64,000 nt of DNA from Promineifilum sp. (GTDB lineage: Bacteria; Chloroflexota; Anaerolineae; Promineifilales; Promineifilaceae), in the NCBI GenBank assembly GCA_017983515.1, contig JAGOBF010000007.1:1-64000 (forward strand). Direction: 5' to 3'. The position numbers and the translations under genes were made by a program. This document shows, one piece after another, positions 35,568 to 43,725 of the stretch. The first letter of the stretch is position 1. Each line of letters opens with the position of its first letter. The notes under the pieces were generated by a model, which did not search any database, was not told the origin of the DNA, and saw nothing but the letters and a program-made list of their open reading frames with translations.

Positions 35568-36274
35568 TGAAACCGCAGAGGATAATGCAGGTGGCGCTGG
35601 TGTTGGCGCTCGGGTTGCTATCCGTGCGCCTGGCTAATGCGCCCATTCGGCATAATCTCGCCCAGCTCATTGCTTTGAATGCCTTCTCCAGTCGATATGC
35701 AACTTCAAGAAGCGTTGAGTTATTGGCGACTGCTCTATCGCTGAATTGCTCTGGCCAACATGATTGTGACCCGGAGGCAAGCGATTCGGTAAAAGCAGTC
35801 TTGGTCGCAGCCAGGGAGCAATTTATCCCCGATCCAACCCCCATGCAGATTGTCGATAATTCAGCTCTTATCTCGAGCGACCAATTTATGCCTTTCGGGC
35901 TTCCAGATTCCCTTCAGAATGTTGATGCGCCGGGTGTCCTGTATGGCCCCGGCACATTGAAATTACGCCTATTCCTTGTCTCGGAGCGAGAAAGTTGTTG
36001 GCAGATTGCGGTGAAGGCGAAGCATGATGATCCCCCACCGGTCAACCTGGAAGTCTGGCTGGATAAGGAGAAGGGCGGCACCTTGTCCTACGATCGCGGA
36101 GATCAAACTTGGGAAGTGTTATCCCTCAACTTACTTATTGGCCCCAATTTACATATTCTGGGCATCACCTATGCCAATGATTATCTGGAAAAGGAAACTG
36201 GGGCCGACCGAAATGCTTATATAGAGTATGTTGAGATAACGCGACTAGAGGACTCGTATTGTGAGAATGATTAG
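35567..36274 (+). CDS. Secreted protein with CBM36/60-like C-terminal domain
   Basis: 235 residues, not a standard member of polysaccharide loci. Residues 1-25 are a signal peptide or anchor. The C-terminal part (about 130-230) reads like a beta-sandwich carbohydrate-binding module: LEVWLDKEKGGTLSY, then LGITYANDYLEKETGADR followed by NAYIEYVEI. This recalls the ND...DRN calcium-site pattern of xylan-binding CBM36/CBM60 modules. The resemblance is from memory of the motif and should be treated as moderate. The start overlaps the GT4 stop (TAATG) and the stop overlaps the next start, so it is translationally coupled on both sides. Confidence 0.6.
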   Translation: MKPQRIMQVALVLALGLLSVRLANAPIRHNLAQLIALNAFSSRYATSRSVELLATALSLNCSGQHDCDPEASDSVKAVLVAAREQFIPDPTPMQIVDNSALISSDQFMPFGLPDSLQNVDAPGVLYGPGTLKLRLFLVSERESCWQIAVKAKHDDPPPVNLEVWLDKEKGGTLSYDRGDQTWEVLSLNLLIGPNLHILGITYANDYLEKETGADRNAYIEYVEITRLEDSYCEND

Positions 36275-37715
36275 TTCTCAAGCTGTTACCAGGATCGTGC
36301 GGGGCAATGGTCTCATGATTGCCATTGTCCCGATATTGATTGCTGTTAGCGCCTTTCTAGCGATTCTCCCGGAGGATCTAGTCCTGTTTTTTGGCGTCCT
36401 GCTGGTGGGCCTGCCTTTAGCGGCGCTCGTGATCAGCAAGAGAACAAGAAACACGGCCGTTATCGTCATGCTTGTCCTTCTGCCTCTAACGGCTATTCTG
36501 AAGGCATTCACCGGTATACGATTGGCTCCCCTGGTGTTCGATCTGGGTCTGCTTCTGGCTTGCATCCTGCACCTTGGAGAAGGGTTGCTGCGCGGGAAGT
36601 TGAGAGCGGGTGCGCCGGACCTACTTCTCCTCTTTCTCTGGGTGCTGGCCCTACTGCAAATATTCAACCCCAATGTTCCCACTATGCAAGCGGGCATCGA
36701 AGGGTTCCGCAAGTTCATCTTTATGAGCATGGCGTTCTATATCAGTCGACACCTGTTTCACATGCCGGACTTCCGACTATTTTCAAAGGGCATGATCCTT
36801 TTCTCCATACCGGTGACTTTATATGGGATTAAGCAATTCCTGGTCATGTGGCCGATTGACTATCGCATGATCGAGCTATCGACCTCCAGCCCAATTACTT
36901 TTTTAATGGGTGGTTGGGTACGACCATTTTCCACAATGTCCGGACCATTCCAGTTAGGACTATATCTGGTGGTTACGTTGCCATTATTGCTGGTATTGCT
37001 GACCAGATCCAAACCGAAGCCCTGGCTACGATTCGCCCTCATCGTGTTACTGGCACTACAAATCGCATTGCTCATGATGACGCGGACAAAGGGTAACTGG
37101 GGCGGGTTCCTTGTGGGGCTAATTATGTTGGTTCTCCTCCAATCACACAATCCAATCCGCGCGGCCTTCAGATTGATCGGTTTGGCAGTGGTGGGAGGGC
37201 TTGTCCTGGGACTCGTCTTATATGTTGCTTCAGGCGAGACACGAGCCGTTCTGGACGATGCCGTTGTAGCTATTACTAACCCATTTGAAGCGCCGACTTT
37301 TGTGTTTCGCATGCAGCTGTGGACAGAGGAGATGATCCCCGCACTGCGAGAACAATGGCTGCTGGGTTACGGCACAAGTAGCGCTGGTGAAGGATTGCAA
37401 AACCTCTACGAAGGTACTTCGTCACAATTCTTTTATAGCCACAACCTATACATAAAAATATTACTGGAAATGGGGCTGATCGGATTTCTGGCTTTCCTGG
37501 TGCTCATTGGAGCCAGCATGTGGGGCGGGTTGCGTTATCTATACAGGGCAACTAGTATTAAGCCGCAAGCTGCGATGCTCTTGCAATGGAGTTTAGCCGT
37601 CACCGTCGCTTTTCTTATTGCCGGTATTGTGATTCCCACGTTGGATGCGTATCCTGCCAACTATTATTTCTGGCTATTGTTGGGAGTCCTGTCGCGGGCC
37701 AGAACCTTAGGTTAG
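36261..37715 (+). CDS. O-antigen ligase / polymerase-like membrane protein (copy 2)
   Basis: 484 residues and about twelve helices. The family signature region is YSHNLYIKILLEMGLIGF near residue 395, with RTKGNWGGFLVG (about 275) as the SRGG-like segment and an outside loop containing FRMQLWTEEMIPALREQWLLG. It probably polymerises or ligates repeat units outside the membrane (Wzy role). The GTG at 36261 has GAGGAC at good spacing; an ATG two codons later is possible. Since copy 1 is in the divergent transcript, one may be the polymerase and the other a ligase. Confidence 0.8.
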   Translation: MRMISSQAVTRIVRGNGLMIAIVPILIAVSAFLAILPEDLVLFFGVLLVGLPLAALVISKRTRNTAVIVMLVLLPLTAILKAFTGIRLAPLVFDLGLLLACILHLGEGLLRGKLRAGAPDLLLLFLWVLALLQIFNPNVPTMQAGIEGFRKFIFMSMAFYISRHLFHMPDFRLFSKGMILFSIPVTLYGIKQFLVMWPIDYRMIELSTSSPITFLMGGWVRPFSTMSGPFQLGLYLVVTLPLLLVLLTRSKPKPWLRFALIVLLALQIALLMMTRTKGNWGGFLVGLIMLVLLQSHNPIRAAFRLIGLAVVGGLVLGLVLYVASGETRAVLDDAVVAITNPFEAPTFVFRMQLWTEEMIPALREQWLLGYGTSSAGEGLQNLYEGTSSQFFYSHNLYIKILLEMGLIGFLAFLVLIGASMWGGLRYLYRATSIKPQAAMLLQWSLAVTVAFLIAGIVIPTLDAYPANYYFWLLLGVLSRARTLG

Positions 37716-37720
37716 CGAAC

Positions 37721-38923
37721 ATGAATCTTGTTCACATTCCATTCCACGATTGGAAAAAGTGCGAGCGCGAAGGGTTCCGAACTCGTGACGCCCACTTCAT
37801 GCAGGAATTTGCCCGGCATCGCGCGGTTGACAGGCTGCTGATTATCAACCGTCCTATCTCAGCGGCCGAGGTAGTGCTCCTGCGCAGGAATTGGCGCCCC
37901 CGCCAGGGCGAAACGTTCTTTCAAGATGGTGACGTTTGCATCACACAAGTTGGCCCCAATACCTATACAGTTGATGTCTTGATCCGCGAACTTGTTAAGC
38001 CGTTACGTATGAAACGCAGTTGGACGCCCTATATCTTTGGGCAACCGGACGTGGCGGCGGCGGTGGAGACGGCGTTAAAGAAATTATCTATGGACTCTGA
38101 TTACGCACTCTTTCTGTCTGCCCCGTTGTTTGCGCCACTTATTCCCCGGCTTTCACCTCAGGTTGTGGGCTTCGATGCTCAGGACAATTTGCTGAAGCAC
38201 GCCTTCTACCAAGATATACCGGACTTGGCGTCGTACTATGACTTTTTACTTGAGCGGGGTGATTTCATCTCGGCGAACTCTCCGGAAACAACCAATTGGT
38301 TTAAGCAGAAGCGACCGGATGCCCGGCATATCTCCAATGGCGTAGATAAAAATGTATTTAGTCCGAATCGCGCTTTTCAGACACCCTTCGACATGGAGTC
38401 GATCCCTGGGCCCATTGTCGGCTATGCCGGGAAAATGCAGGAGATGTTCGACGTTGATTTGATGTCCCACATTGTTCAACAATTGCCGGACGTCAATTTC
38501 GTTTTTATAGGCCAGGAACTGAATTCATCCTGGGTAAAGCCCCTTTGGCAACACTCAAATGCTCATTATTTAGGCGACAAGCCGTATGATCAATTACCAC
38601 ATTATTTAGCGGCCTTTGATGTATGTACCATACCTTATAATCAGGAACGACAGCATGGCGTCGATCCCATCAAATTCTACGAGTATCTAGCGATGGGTAA
38701 GCCGGTTGTAACAACCAATATTGGCGGGGTTAGTGTGTTCCGGGATTTTCCCCAGGTGCGAATCGCTGAGGATGTGGCCGGGTTCCTGGAAGGGGTGCGA
38801 TATTTTACGGACGCTATCCGCCAGGGCCGTGCCATCCCCATTTCTGAATTACCCGAAGCATATACCTGGAGAGCAAAGGCCGACGAGATCATCCAGTCAC
38901 TTCTGCTTAAACAACGGGCATAA
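37721..38923 (+). CDS. Glycosyltransferase, GT-B fold, family 1/4-like
   Basis: 400 residues from the ATG at 37721; an in-frame start further upstream would run through the membrane-protein gene and is rejected. The N-terminal half is divergent (HIPFHDWKKCEREGFRTRD). The C-terminal half has SNGVDKNVFSP, VGYAGKMQEMFDVDL, LGDKPYDQLPHYLAAFDVC and GVDPIKFYEYLAMGKPVV, the standard acceptor/donor cleft with the KxxEYLAxGxPVV motif. It is similar in style to WcaI/GumK-like transferases that retain the sugar anomer. It acts at the cytoplasmic face on the lipid-linked unit. Confidence 0.85.
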   Translation: MNLVHIPFHDWKKCEREGFRTRDAHFMQEFARHRAVDRLLIINRPISAAEVVLLRRNWRPRQGETFFQDGDVCITQVGPNTYTVDVLIRELVKPLRMKRSWTPYIFGQPDVAAAVETALKKLSMDSDYALFLSAPLFAPLIPRLSPQVVGFDAQDNLLKHAFYQDIPDLASYYDFLLERGDFISANSPETTNWFKQKRPDARHISNGVDKNVFSPNRAFQTPFDMESIPGPIVGYAGKMQEMFDVDLMSHIVQQLPDVNFVFIGQELNSSWVKPLWQHSNAHYLGDKPYDQLPHYLAAFDVCTIPYNQERQHGVDPIKFYEYLAMGKPVVTTNIGGVSVFRDFPQVRIAEDVAGFLEGVRYFTDAIRQGRAIPISELPEAYTWRAKADEIIQSLLLKQRA

Positions 38924-38935
38924 GCCGAGCAGCAC

Positions 38936-39658
38936 ATGATTCATCAGCTCATAGAGAAGCTGGCTCAAGCATTGAAGCAGGATAGCAGCTACCAACTGGA
39001 TCCGGCGCTTACCGGCCGAGTATTACTTCAAGTCGCTTTTCAGCGAGGTAGGGCTATATTGCGTGGAGAGTGGAGCCGGCTATGGCTGCGCGAGTGCAAA
39101 GGGGCTTTGTTTGTGGGCAAAGCCGTCTCCTTGCAACATCCGCAGATGATCTCGGTCGGCCGCAGCGTCATCATTGAGGACTATGTCAGAATAGATGCGC
39201 TCTCCCACTGGGGAGTCGTCCTGGGGAACAATGTCACCATTGCCAAATTCACAACGATCCAGTGTACCGGGGTAATCCGATCGCTGGGGAGCGGACTGCG
39301 GATTGGGAACAATTCGGCCATCGGAGCCTACTCGTTTTTGGGGGCCCAAGGCGGAATTACAATCGGGGATGACGTCATCATGGGGCCACGCGTTAGCTTT
39401 CATGCCGAAAATCATCGCTATGAGGATCTCGACATACCGATCCGTTTGCAAGGTGAAAATCGGCAGGGGATTGTCGTGGAGAATGATTGCTGGATCGGCG
39501 CTGGCGCGATCATTCTCGACGGTGTACGCATCGGATCGGGAGCTATTGTGGCTGCCGGCAGTGTCGTCACTAAGGAGGTGCCGGCCTTTGCCATTGTGGC
39601 TGGCTCGCCGGCACGGATTATTAAACAACGGAAAGGGACGGAAGGGATAGAATCATGA
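38936..39658 (+). CDS. Hexapeptide-repeat acyltransferase (WcaF/LacA-like)
   Basis: 240 residues. After an 60-residue helical N-terminus the protein is left-handed beta-helix: [58 protein letters not shown] and [27 protein letters not shown]. The HAENHRYE segment carries the catalytic His of the maltose/galactoside acetyltransferase branch. It probably O-acetylates a sugar of the exopolysaccharide with acetyl-CoA. Its stop overlaps the next start by four bases. Confidence 0.88.
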   Translation: MIHQLIEKLAQALKQDSSYQLDPALTGRVLLQVAFQRGRAILRGEWSRLWLRECKGALFVGKAVSLQHPQMISVGRSVIIEDYVRIDALSHWGVVLGNNVTIAKFTTIQCTGVIRSLGSGLRIGNNSAIGAYSFLGAQGGITIGDDVIMGPRVSFHAENHRYEDLDIPIRLQGENRQGIVVENDCWIGAGAIILDGVRIGSGAIVAAGSVVTKEVPAFAIVAGSPARIIKQRKGTEGIES

Positions 39659-40758
39659 AGATTGCTATGCTGGGTACGCGCGGCGTGCCGGCTAACTATA
39701 GTGGGTTTGAGACATGCGTGGAGCAACTGGGTCAGCGTCTCGTGGAACGGGGCCACGAGGTGACGGTTTACTGCCGCTCGCACCATATAGATTACGCGGG
39801 CGCTACTTACAAGGGGATGCGATTAGTCAAGCTGCCGACCGTGGCTAATAAATACCTCGACACGATCGTCCACTCTTTCTTGTCGTCAATCCACGCTCTT
39901 CCCGAAAGATACGACATCGCGCTCTATTTCATCGCTGGAAATAGCCCGGTGACCTGGATACCGCGTCTGGTAGGTACAAGAACAATTCTAAATGTAGACG
40001 GTCTGGACTGGAAACGTGAGAAATGGCCCGAGTTTGCCAAGAAGTATATTCAGTTCGCTGAGTATTTAGCTACGAAGCTCCCGAACACGTACCTGACAGA
40101 TTCACGTGTTGTGGAGAATTACTACCTGGAACGCTTCAATAGCCGCTCCACTTATATCCCCTACGGCTCGGATGTGACTATTCTGCCTCCCGGCGAAATG
40201 CTTGCGAAGTATAAACTGGAGCAGGGAGGCTATATACTCTTTGTCGGCCGCTTTGTGCCTGAAAATTGCATTCATCATCTGGTTGACGCATTTCGCGCTC
40301 TGGACACGGATCTAAAGTGTGTCATTGTGGGTGACTCTGCCTACGCCGAAGACTATGTGGCGTCTTTAAAGAAGGGTGGCGAGGGAGACCCCCGGATTAT
40401 TTTTACGGGATATGTCTTTGGCAATGGCTACCATGAACTAGGCTCCAATGCCTCTATATTTGTCGAGACTTCGGGCGTGGGGGGCACGCATCCGGCGCTG
40501 GTGGAGGCGATGGCATTTGGGAATTGTGTCGTTGTCCATGACACGCCGGAGAACCTGGAAACGATTGGAGATGCCGGCTTCTCTTACAATGGGCAAGCGG
40601 GCGCTCCTGCCTTGAAAGAAGTTTTGCAGCAACTGGTCTCAGACCCGGATCTTGTAGCCGAATATGGTGAGCGTGCTCGCGAATATGCCCGGTCTCATTA
40701 TGCCTGGGATGCAGTGACTGATGACTATGAACGGCTTTTTCAGCAGACCTTACTCTGA
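39655..40758 (+). CDS. Glycosyltransferase with N-terminal DUF1972 (rhamnosyltransferase-like)
   Basis: 367 residues. The N-terminal block [21 protein letters not shown] (residues 4 onward) is the DUF1972 signature. The C-terminal GT1 domain has [36 protein letters not shown] and [20 protein letters not shown]. Members often transfer rhamnose or a similar deoxysugar in capsule or O-antigen synthesis. It is the last gene of the plus-strand polysaccharide operon; base composition returns to the high-GC style of the chromosome shortly after. No clear terminator follows before the convergent SCP2-like gene. Confidence 0.9.
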   Translation: MKIAMLGTRGVPANYSGFETCVEQLGQRLVERGHEVTVYCRSHHIDYAGATYKGMRLVKLPTVANKYLDTIVHSFLSSIHALPERYDIALYFIAGNSPVTWIPRLVGTRTILNVDGLDWKREKWPEFAKKYIQFAEYLATKLPNTYLTDSRVVENYYLERFNSRSTYIPYGSDVTILPPGEMLAKYKLEQGGYILFVGRFVPENCIHHLVDAFRALDTDLKCVIVGDSAYAEDYVASLKKGGEGDPRIIFTGYVFGNGYHELGSNASIFVETSGVGGTHPALVEAMAFGNCVVVHDTPENLETIGDAGFSYNGQAGAPALKEVLQQLVSDPDLVAEYGERAREYARSHYAWDAVTDDYERLFQQTLL

Positions 40759-40814
40759 CAAAGAGGCGAAGCAGCCACTTCAAACTCGCCCATAATGTCT
40801 AAGTCCTGGTCGTC

Positions 40815-41237
40815 CTATTCCAGCTTAGGACAAACTGCCGGCAAGCCGTTGTTTGCCAACACCCCCGGATAAAATTGCTGCGCATAATGAAAGATATCGG
40901 CCAATGACAGCGTCTTCCACACCGGCCCTTTCAAATTGACCAGATCGCTGCCGATGGCTTTAGTCAGCCGCATTTCGCCCAGCAGCAGGCAATGGAGTGT
41001 ATCGGCCGTCAGCCCGACCTCGATGGTCGGTTTCAGGCTTGCCGGCCCGTAAGCCAATTGCACCGGCGCGCGACGGGCGTCGATGGTGATTGACGCTGTG
41101 GGTTGCGTACATTGAAAGGTGATCGCCAGCGATGCTTTCAGCAAGGCATCGGCCGCCTTGGGGTCGTGGGACTCGATGATTCCGAATAAAGACTGGAAGC
41201 ACCGATAGAGCTGGGCATCATTGGCGTAGATGGGCAT
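40815..41237 (-). CDS. SCP2 sterol-carrier-like protein
   Basis: 140 residues. The C-terminal half (LTADTLHCLLLGEMRLTKAI, then the LKGPVWKTLSLADIF segment) matches the lipid-pocket helices of SCP2 domains, and the length fits a single SCP2 module. SCP2 proteins bind fatty acids, acyl-CoA or sterols in the cytosol. It lies 32 bases downstream of the HTH/repeat gene with an AAGGAT ribosome site, so the two form one transcript. Together with the phasin, PhaR and SRPBCC genes it suggests handling of hydrophobic storage material. Confidence 0.65.
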   Translation of the reverse strand: MPIYANDAQLYRCFQSLFGIIESHDPKAADALLKASLAITFQCTQPTASITIDARRAPVQLAYGPASLKPTIEVGLTADTLHCLLLGEMRLTKAIGSDLVNLKGPVWKTLSLADIFHYAQQFYPGVLANNGLPAVCPKLE

Positions 41238-41269
41238 CGACTGGATCCTTGGGCGGGTGGCGGCCGGCC

Positions 41270-42085
41270 TTATTCCGGGGCTTGCTCCTCGCCCGCATCA
41301 CTCAGGCGCTGTTTTAGCTGCTCAGCCTGAAATTGCAGTGAATAGGTGATCATGTACCAGACGCCCTTCCACGTGTCCGGGTCCAAAAGGTCTTCGCGTG
41401 TTGCCCCTTGGAATGTGCCTAGAATCTGTTTGGCGAATTCGGGTGTGAGGCGGTCCAAACTTGACTTGCCCAAACGCCACAGACGGCCGGGCTGGATAGG
41501 TTCGGGCACCACGTGGTTGATGGTCTCCGTGACTTTGCCGCGCATCTGGTCGGCCTGGAAGCGGGCGGAATAGGTCATCATGTAGGCCAGACCTTTCCAT
41601 GTTTCCAGGTCGAGCAGGTCTTCGGCCGACATTCCCTGGAAATTGCGCAACACATCGAGCTGCATCTCCGGCGTCAGCTTCTGCGCATTGTCTTTCACCA
41701 TAGCCAGCAGACGGGACGGGGAATACGGCGACTCATCACTACCCTGCTTGCTGTCGACCATCGCCTGCAATTCACTGATGCGCACATTCAGGTCATCGAC
41801 GACGCCTTGCAATACTGCGGCATCAGATTCCTCGGTCGTGGCGCTGCTTTCCGAACGGCTGGAGGGGAATGCTGCATGCAGTCCCTGATCGCGAAATTTG
41901 CGGATGATATAAGCGACCTGCCCCTCGGTCATCCCGTGGGCGGCGGCGGCGTTGGCCTGGCTTTCGCCGGCGGCGACGGTCAACAAGGCGCCGGCCCGCT
42001 GCCCCTCGATATCCTGCCGCGTGGCTGCTATTTGTTCCAGCGCCGACTTTTCGCCGGCCGACAGGAATGATTGATTGACGGTCAT
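41270..42085 (-). CDS. HTH protein with coiled coil and a duplicated ~62-residue C-terminal repeat
   Basis: 271 residues from the ATG at 42085 (AGGAAA upstream). Residues about 15-73 contain a homeodomain-like HTH (LTVAAGESQANAAAAHGMTE, QVAYIIRKFRDQG). Residues about 86-112 are coiled coil. Two related repeats follow, 124-185 and 200-261, each reading RL-x-LTPE-x-FQG-x-EDLLD-x-TWKG-x-YM-x-TYS-x-FQA-x-Q. I do not recognise the repeat as a named family. It is divergent from the phasin gene and co-directional with the SCP2-like gene. A role as DNA-binding granule regulator or granule-surface protein is inference. Confidence 0.7.
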   Translation of the reverse strand: MTVNQSFLSAGEKSALEQIAATRQDIEGQRAGALLTVAAGESQANAAAAHGMTEGQVAYIIRKFRDQGLHAAFPSSRSESSATTEESDAAVLQGVVDDLNVRISELQAMVDSKQGSDESPYSPSRLLAMVKDNAQKLTPEMQLDVLRNFQGMSAEDLLDLETWKGLAYMMTYSARFQADQMRGKVTETINHVVPEPIQPGRLWRLGKSSLDRLTPEFAKQILGTFQGATREDLLDPDTWKGVWYMITYSLQFQAEQLKQRLSDAGEEQAPE

Positions 42086-42125
42086 GGTGTTTCCTCGTGA
42101 ATTCCGTAATTGACAGACTCCCGTC

Positions 42126-42131
42126 ATTATA
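42126..42131 (-). promoter_or_regulatory. -10 box of the HTH/repeat - SCP2 operon
   Basis: Perfect TATAAT on the minus strand, about 40 bases before the ATG. The -35 position overlaps TGCGTCA (42148-42154) and is not a good -35 hexamer. Confidence 0.45.
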
Positions 42132-42273
42132 TCGAAACTGTTGGCGATGCGTCACCTTTGATTAAGCTATCGTCCGCGAACACACCCTTTCCTTGTATCA
42201 ATCGTCGGATCGGCGCCGCCGATCGGGCGATCTTGTCGCATGCCGGCAAGGACCTGCTAGCGGGAGCCTCTGT

Positions 42274-42303
42274 TTGACAGTCAATCCTCGTCTATGATAG
42301 TAT
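42274..42303 (+). promoter_or_regulatory. Promoter of the phasin gene
   Basis: Perfect TTGACA (42274-42279), 18-base spacer, TAGTAT (42298-42303). Transcription would start near 42310, leaving a leader of about 100 bases. Confidence 0.55.
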
Positions 42304-42311
42304 TCACAATA

Positions 42312-42328
42312 ATGATGCATTGCGTCAT
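42312..42328. promoter_or_regulatory. Dyad ATGATGCA-T-TGCGTCAT at the phasin transcription start, candidate PhaR operator
   Basis: Eight-base arms with one mismatch around a single base, placed just downstream of the predicted start site, a repressor-type position. Known PhaR proteins bind TGC-rich sites at phasin promoters, and phaR is the second gene downstream. Binding by PhaR is inference. Confidence 0.4.
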
Positions 42329-42409
42329 GATGGAGCCGACATCCCTACAATCCATTCGCTGACCGGGAATTGTCAGGCTCCGGTAAGCAGGTGATCAGGA
42401 GTAAATTCA

Positions 42410-42790
42410 ATGACGGACCAAATTGAAATTACGGAAGAGCTTACAGAATCCACCAACACGTTTCTCTACGGACTGCGCCGGGTGTTGATGGCCGGGATAG
42501 GGGCGGTCGCCCTGACCCAGGAACAGATCGAGGATTTCCTCAACAAGCTGGTGGAGCGGGGTGAGATCGCCGACGGTGACGCCCGCAAGCTCCTCATCGA
42601 TGTGCTGGATCGTCGCAAAAATATAGTGCATGGCAGCACCAAAAAGGCTGAAGAAGAGTACGAGAAGCGCATGGAAGGTCTCCTGTCGCGAATGAATATC
42701 CCTACAAAGGGCGAGATCAAGACACTAGGCGAGAAAATTGCCGAACTGGGTGAAAAGGTCGATGAGTTGAATCGCCAGCGCCGTGCATAG
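42410..42790 (+). CDS. Phasin family / polyhydroxyalkanoate granule-associated protein
   Basis: 126 residues, almost entirely helical. Features match PHA granule-associated proteins of the PhaF/PhaI type: SLxxGLRR-like opening (NTFLYGLRRVLMAGIGAVAL), TQEQIEDFLNKLVERGEIA, and a C-terminal IPTKGEIKTLGEKIAELGEKV coiled coil that allows oligomerisation. Phasins coat polyester granules and control their size; relatives without PHA act as general helical surface proteins. The same phrase (VPTRGELERLNTQIEVLSAKL) ends the PhaR protein nearby, so the two could interact by that helix. Confidence 0.78.
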   Translation: MTDQIEITEELTESTNTFLYGLRRVLMAGIGAVALTQEQIEDFLNKLVERGEIADGDARKLLIDVLDRRKNIVHGSTKKAEEEYEKRMEGLLSRMNIPTKGEIKTLGEKIAELGEKVDELNRQRRA

Positions 42791-42881
42791 CGGCCGACTC
42801 AGCCCTATTAGCCGGAACTCCCCGGCCCAAAGATCTCTCCGCTCTTATCTCGTCCGCGCTCTCTATCAGAGGTTCTGCGCG

Positions 42882-42910
42882 TTGGCATCCCTACCTTATC
42901 GCCATATAAT
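42882..42910 (+). promoter_or_regulatory. Promoter of phaR
   Basis: TTGGCA (42882-42887), 17-base spacer, perfect TATAAT (42905-42910); the best promoter in the window. The leader of about 105 bases is occupied by one copy of an inverted repeated element. Confidence 0.6.
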
Positions 42911-42986
42911 AGATAGAGCACTAAGAAATGTCACACACTTCCCAGGCGCATCTCCGACAAATCTTTGCATCTGTGTCATCTGTGGA
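42907..42986 (-). repeat. Copy A of a 70-80-bp element flanking phaR
   Basis: The segment 42907-42954, read on the minus strand, aligns without gaps to 43662-43709 with 37 of 48 positions identical. The adjoining 42955-42986 contains 9-bp units ATCTGTGTC and ATCTGTGGA. Copy A begins inside the phaR -10 box. Confidence 0.65.
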
Positions 42987-43021
42987 CGTTTTCTGCATAA
43001 GTTAAAATCCGGACTAGCTAT

Positions 43022-43594
43022 ATGCCCGTTATTAAGAGATACCCGAATCGCAAGCTCTACGATACCGATGCCAAACGCTATATCACGCTGAACGAAATAG
43101 CGTCGCTCATTCGGGGCGGGCAAGAGGTGATCGTGATGGATCATGCGACGGACGAGGACCTAACGGCCGTCGTCCTGACGCAGATTATCTTCGAGCAAGA
43201 GAAGCTCCAGAAAGGGTTCCTGCCCAAGTCCGTCCTGACGAATCTGGTGCGGGCGGGCGGCGATACGCTGGGCACGCTGCGCCGGGGCTTATCGCTGCCG
43301 CTGGACTTGTGGCGCCACGTGGACGAAGAGATCGACCGCCGGGTGCAAGCCCTCATCAACAAGGGCGAGCTCGCCAAGGAAGAAGGATTGCGCTTGCGGG
43401 AAAAGCTGCTATCCCCCATGTTTGCCGCCCCCGAGACGCATCAGCCGGACGAGCAGCAGCTGGAGCGTATGCTCAGCGACCACGACGTGCCGACCCGTGG
43501 CGAACTTGAACGACTCAACACCCAGATAGAAGTTCTCTCGGCCAAGCTGGAAATGGTGCTAACGCAGGTTGACAATGGGGAACCACAGGCCTAA
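43022..43594 (+). CDS. phaR: Polyhydroxyalkanoate synthesis regulator PhaR
   Basis: 190 residues. The first 60 residues are the PHB-accumulation regulator DNA-binding domain: IKRYPNRKLYDTDAKRYITL (4-23), then EIASLIRGGQEVIVMD and DLTAVVLTQIIFEQE. The C-terminal half is helical and ends in the phasin-like phrase PTRGELERLNTQIEVLSAKL. PhaR represses phasin and its own gene and is released when it binds nascent PHA. The gene is flanked by inverted copies of a repeated element. No PHA synthase (phaC) is in the window. No strong ribosome site precedes the ATG. Confidence 0.88.
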   Translation: MPVIKRYPNRKLYDTDAKRYITLNEIASLIRGGQEVIVMDHATDEDLTAVVLTQIIFEQEKLQKGFLPKSVLTNLVRAGGDTLGTLRRGLSLPLDLWRHVDEEIDRRVQALINKGELAKEEGLRLREKLLSPMFAAPETHQPDEQQLERMLSDHDVPTRGELERLNTQIEVLSAKLEMVLTQVDNGEPQA

Positions 43595-43641
43595 AAGGTT
43601 GGTGGCGGTGGCCCGTATCCCTCCAGTTAGAGAAGGCAGCT

Positions 43642-43709
43642 ACAGATTGCGCAGATATTTAGAGACGCACCCGAGAAGTTTGTGGCATTTCTAAGCACTT
43701 TATCGATTA
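43642..43709 (+). repeat. Copy B of the element flanking phaR
   Basis: Opposite orientation to copy A. 43662-43709 is the conserved 48-base core. 43642-43661 carries the 9-bp units AGATTGCGC and AGATATTTA, matching the unit family next to copy A. It lies between phaR and the SRPBCC-like gene. Confidence 0.65.
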
Positions 43710-43725
43710 GCCACTTATTTGCCAG

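Larger units (their letters stand above)
42086..42409. other. Divergent regulatory region between the HTH/repeat gene and the phasin gene
   Basis: 324 bases without a gene. It contains a minus-strand -10 box (42126-42131), a hairpin GATCGGC-GCC-GCCGATC (42208-42224), a plus-strand promoter (42274-42303) and a dyad (42312-42328). The sequence TGCGTCA occurs at both promoters (42148-42154 and 42321-42327), suggesting one regulator for both directions. Confidence 0.6.
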
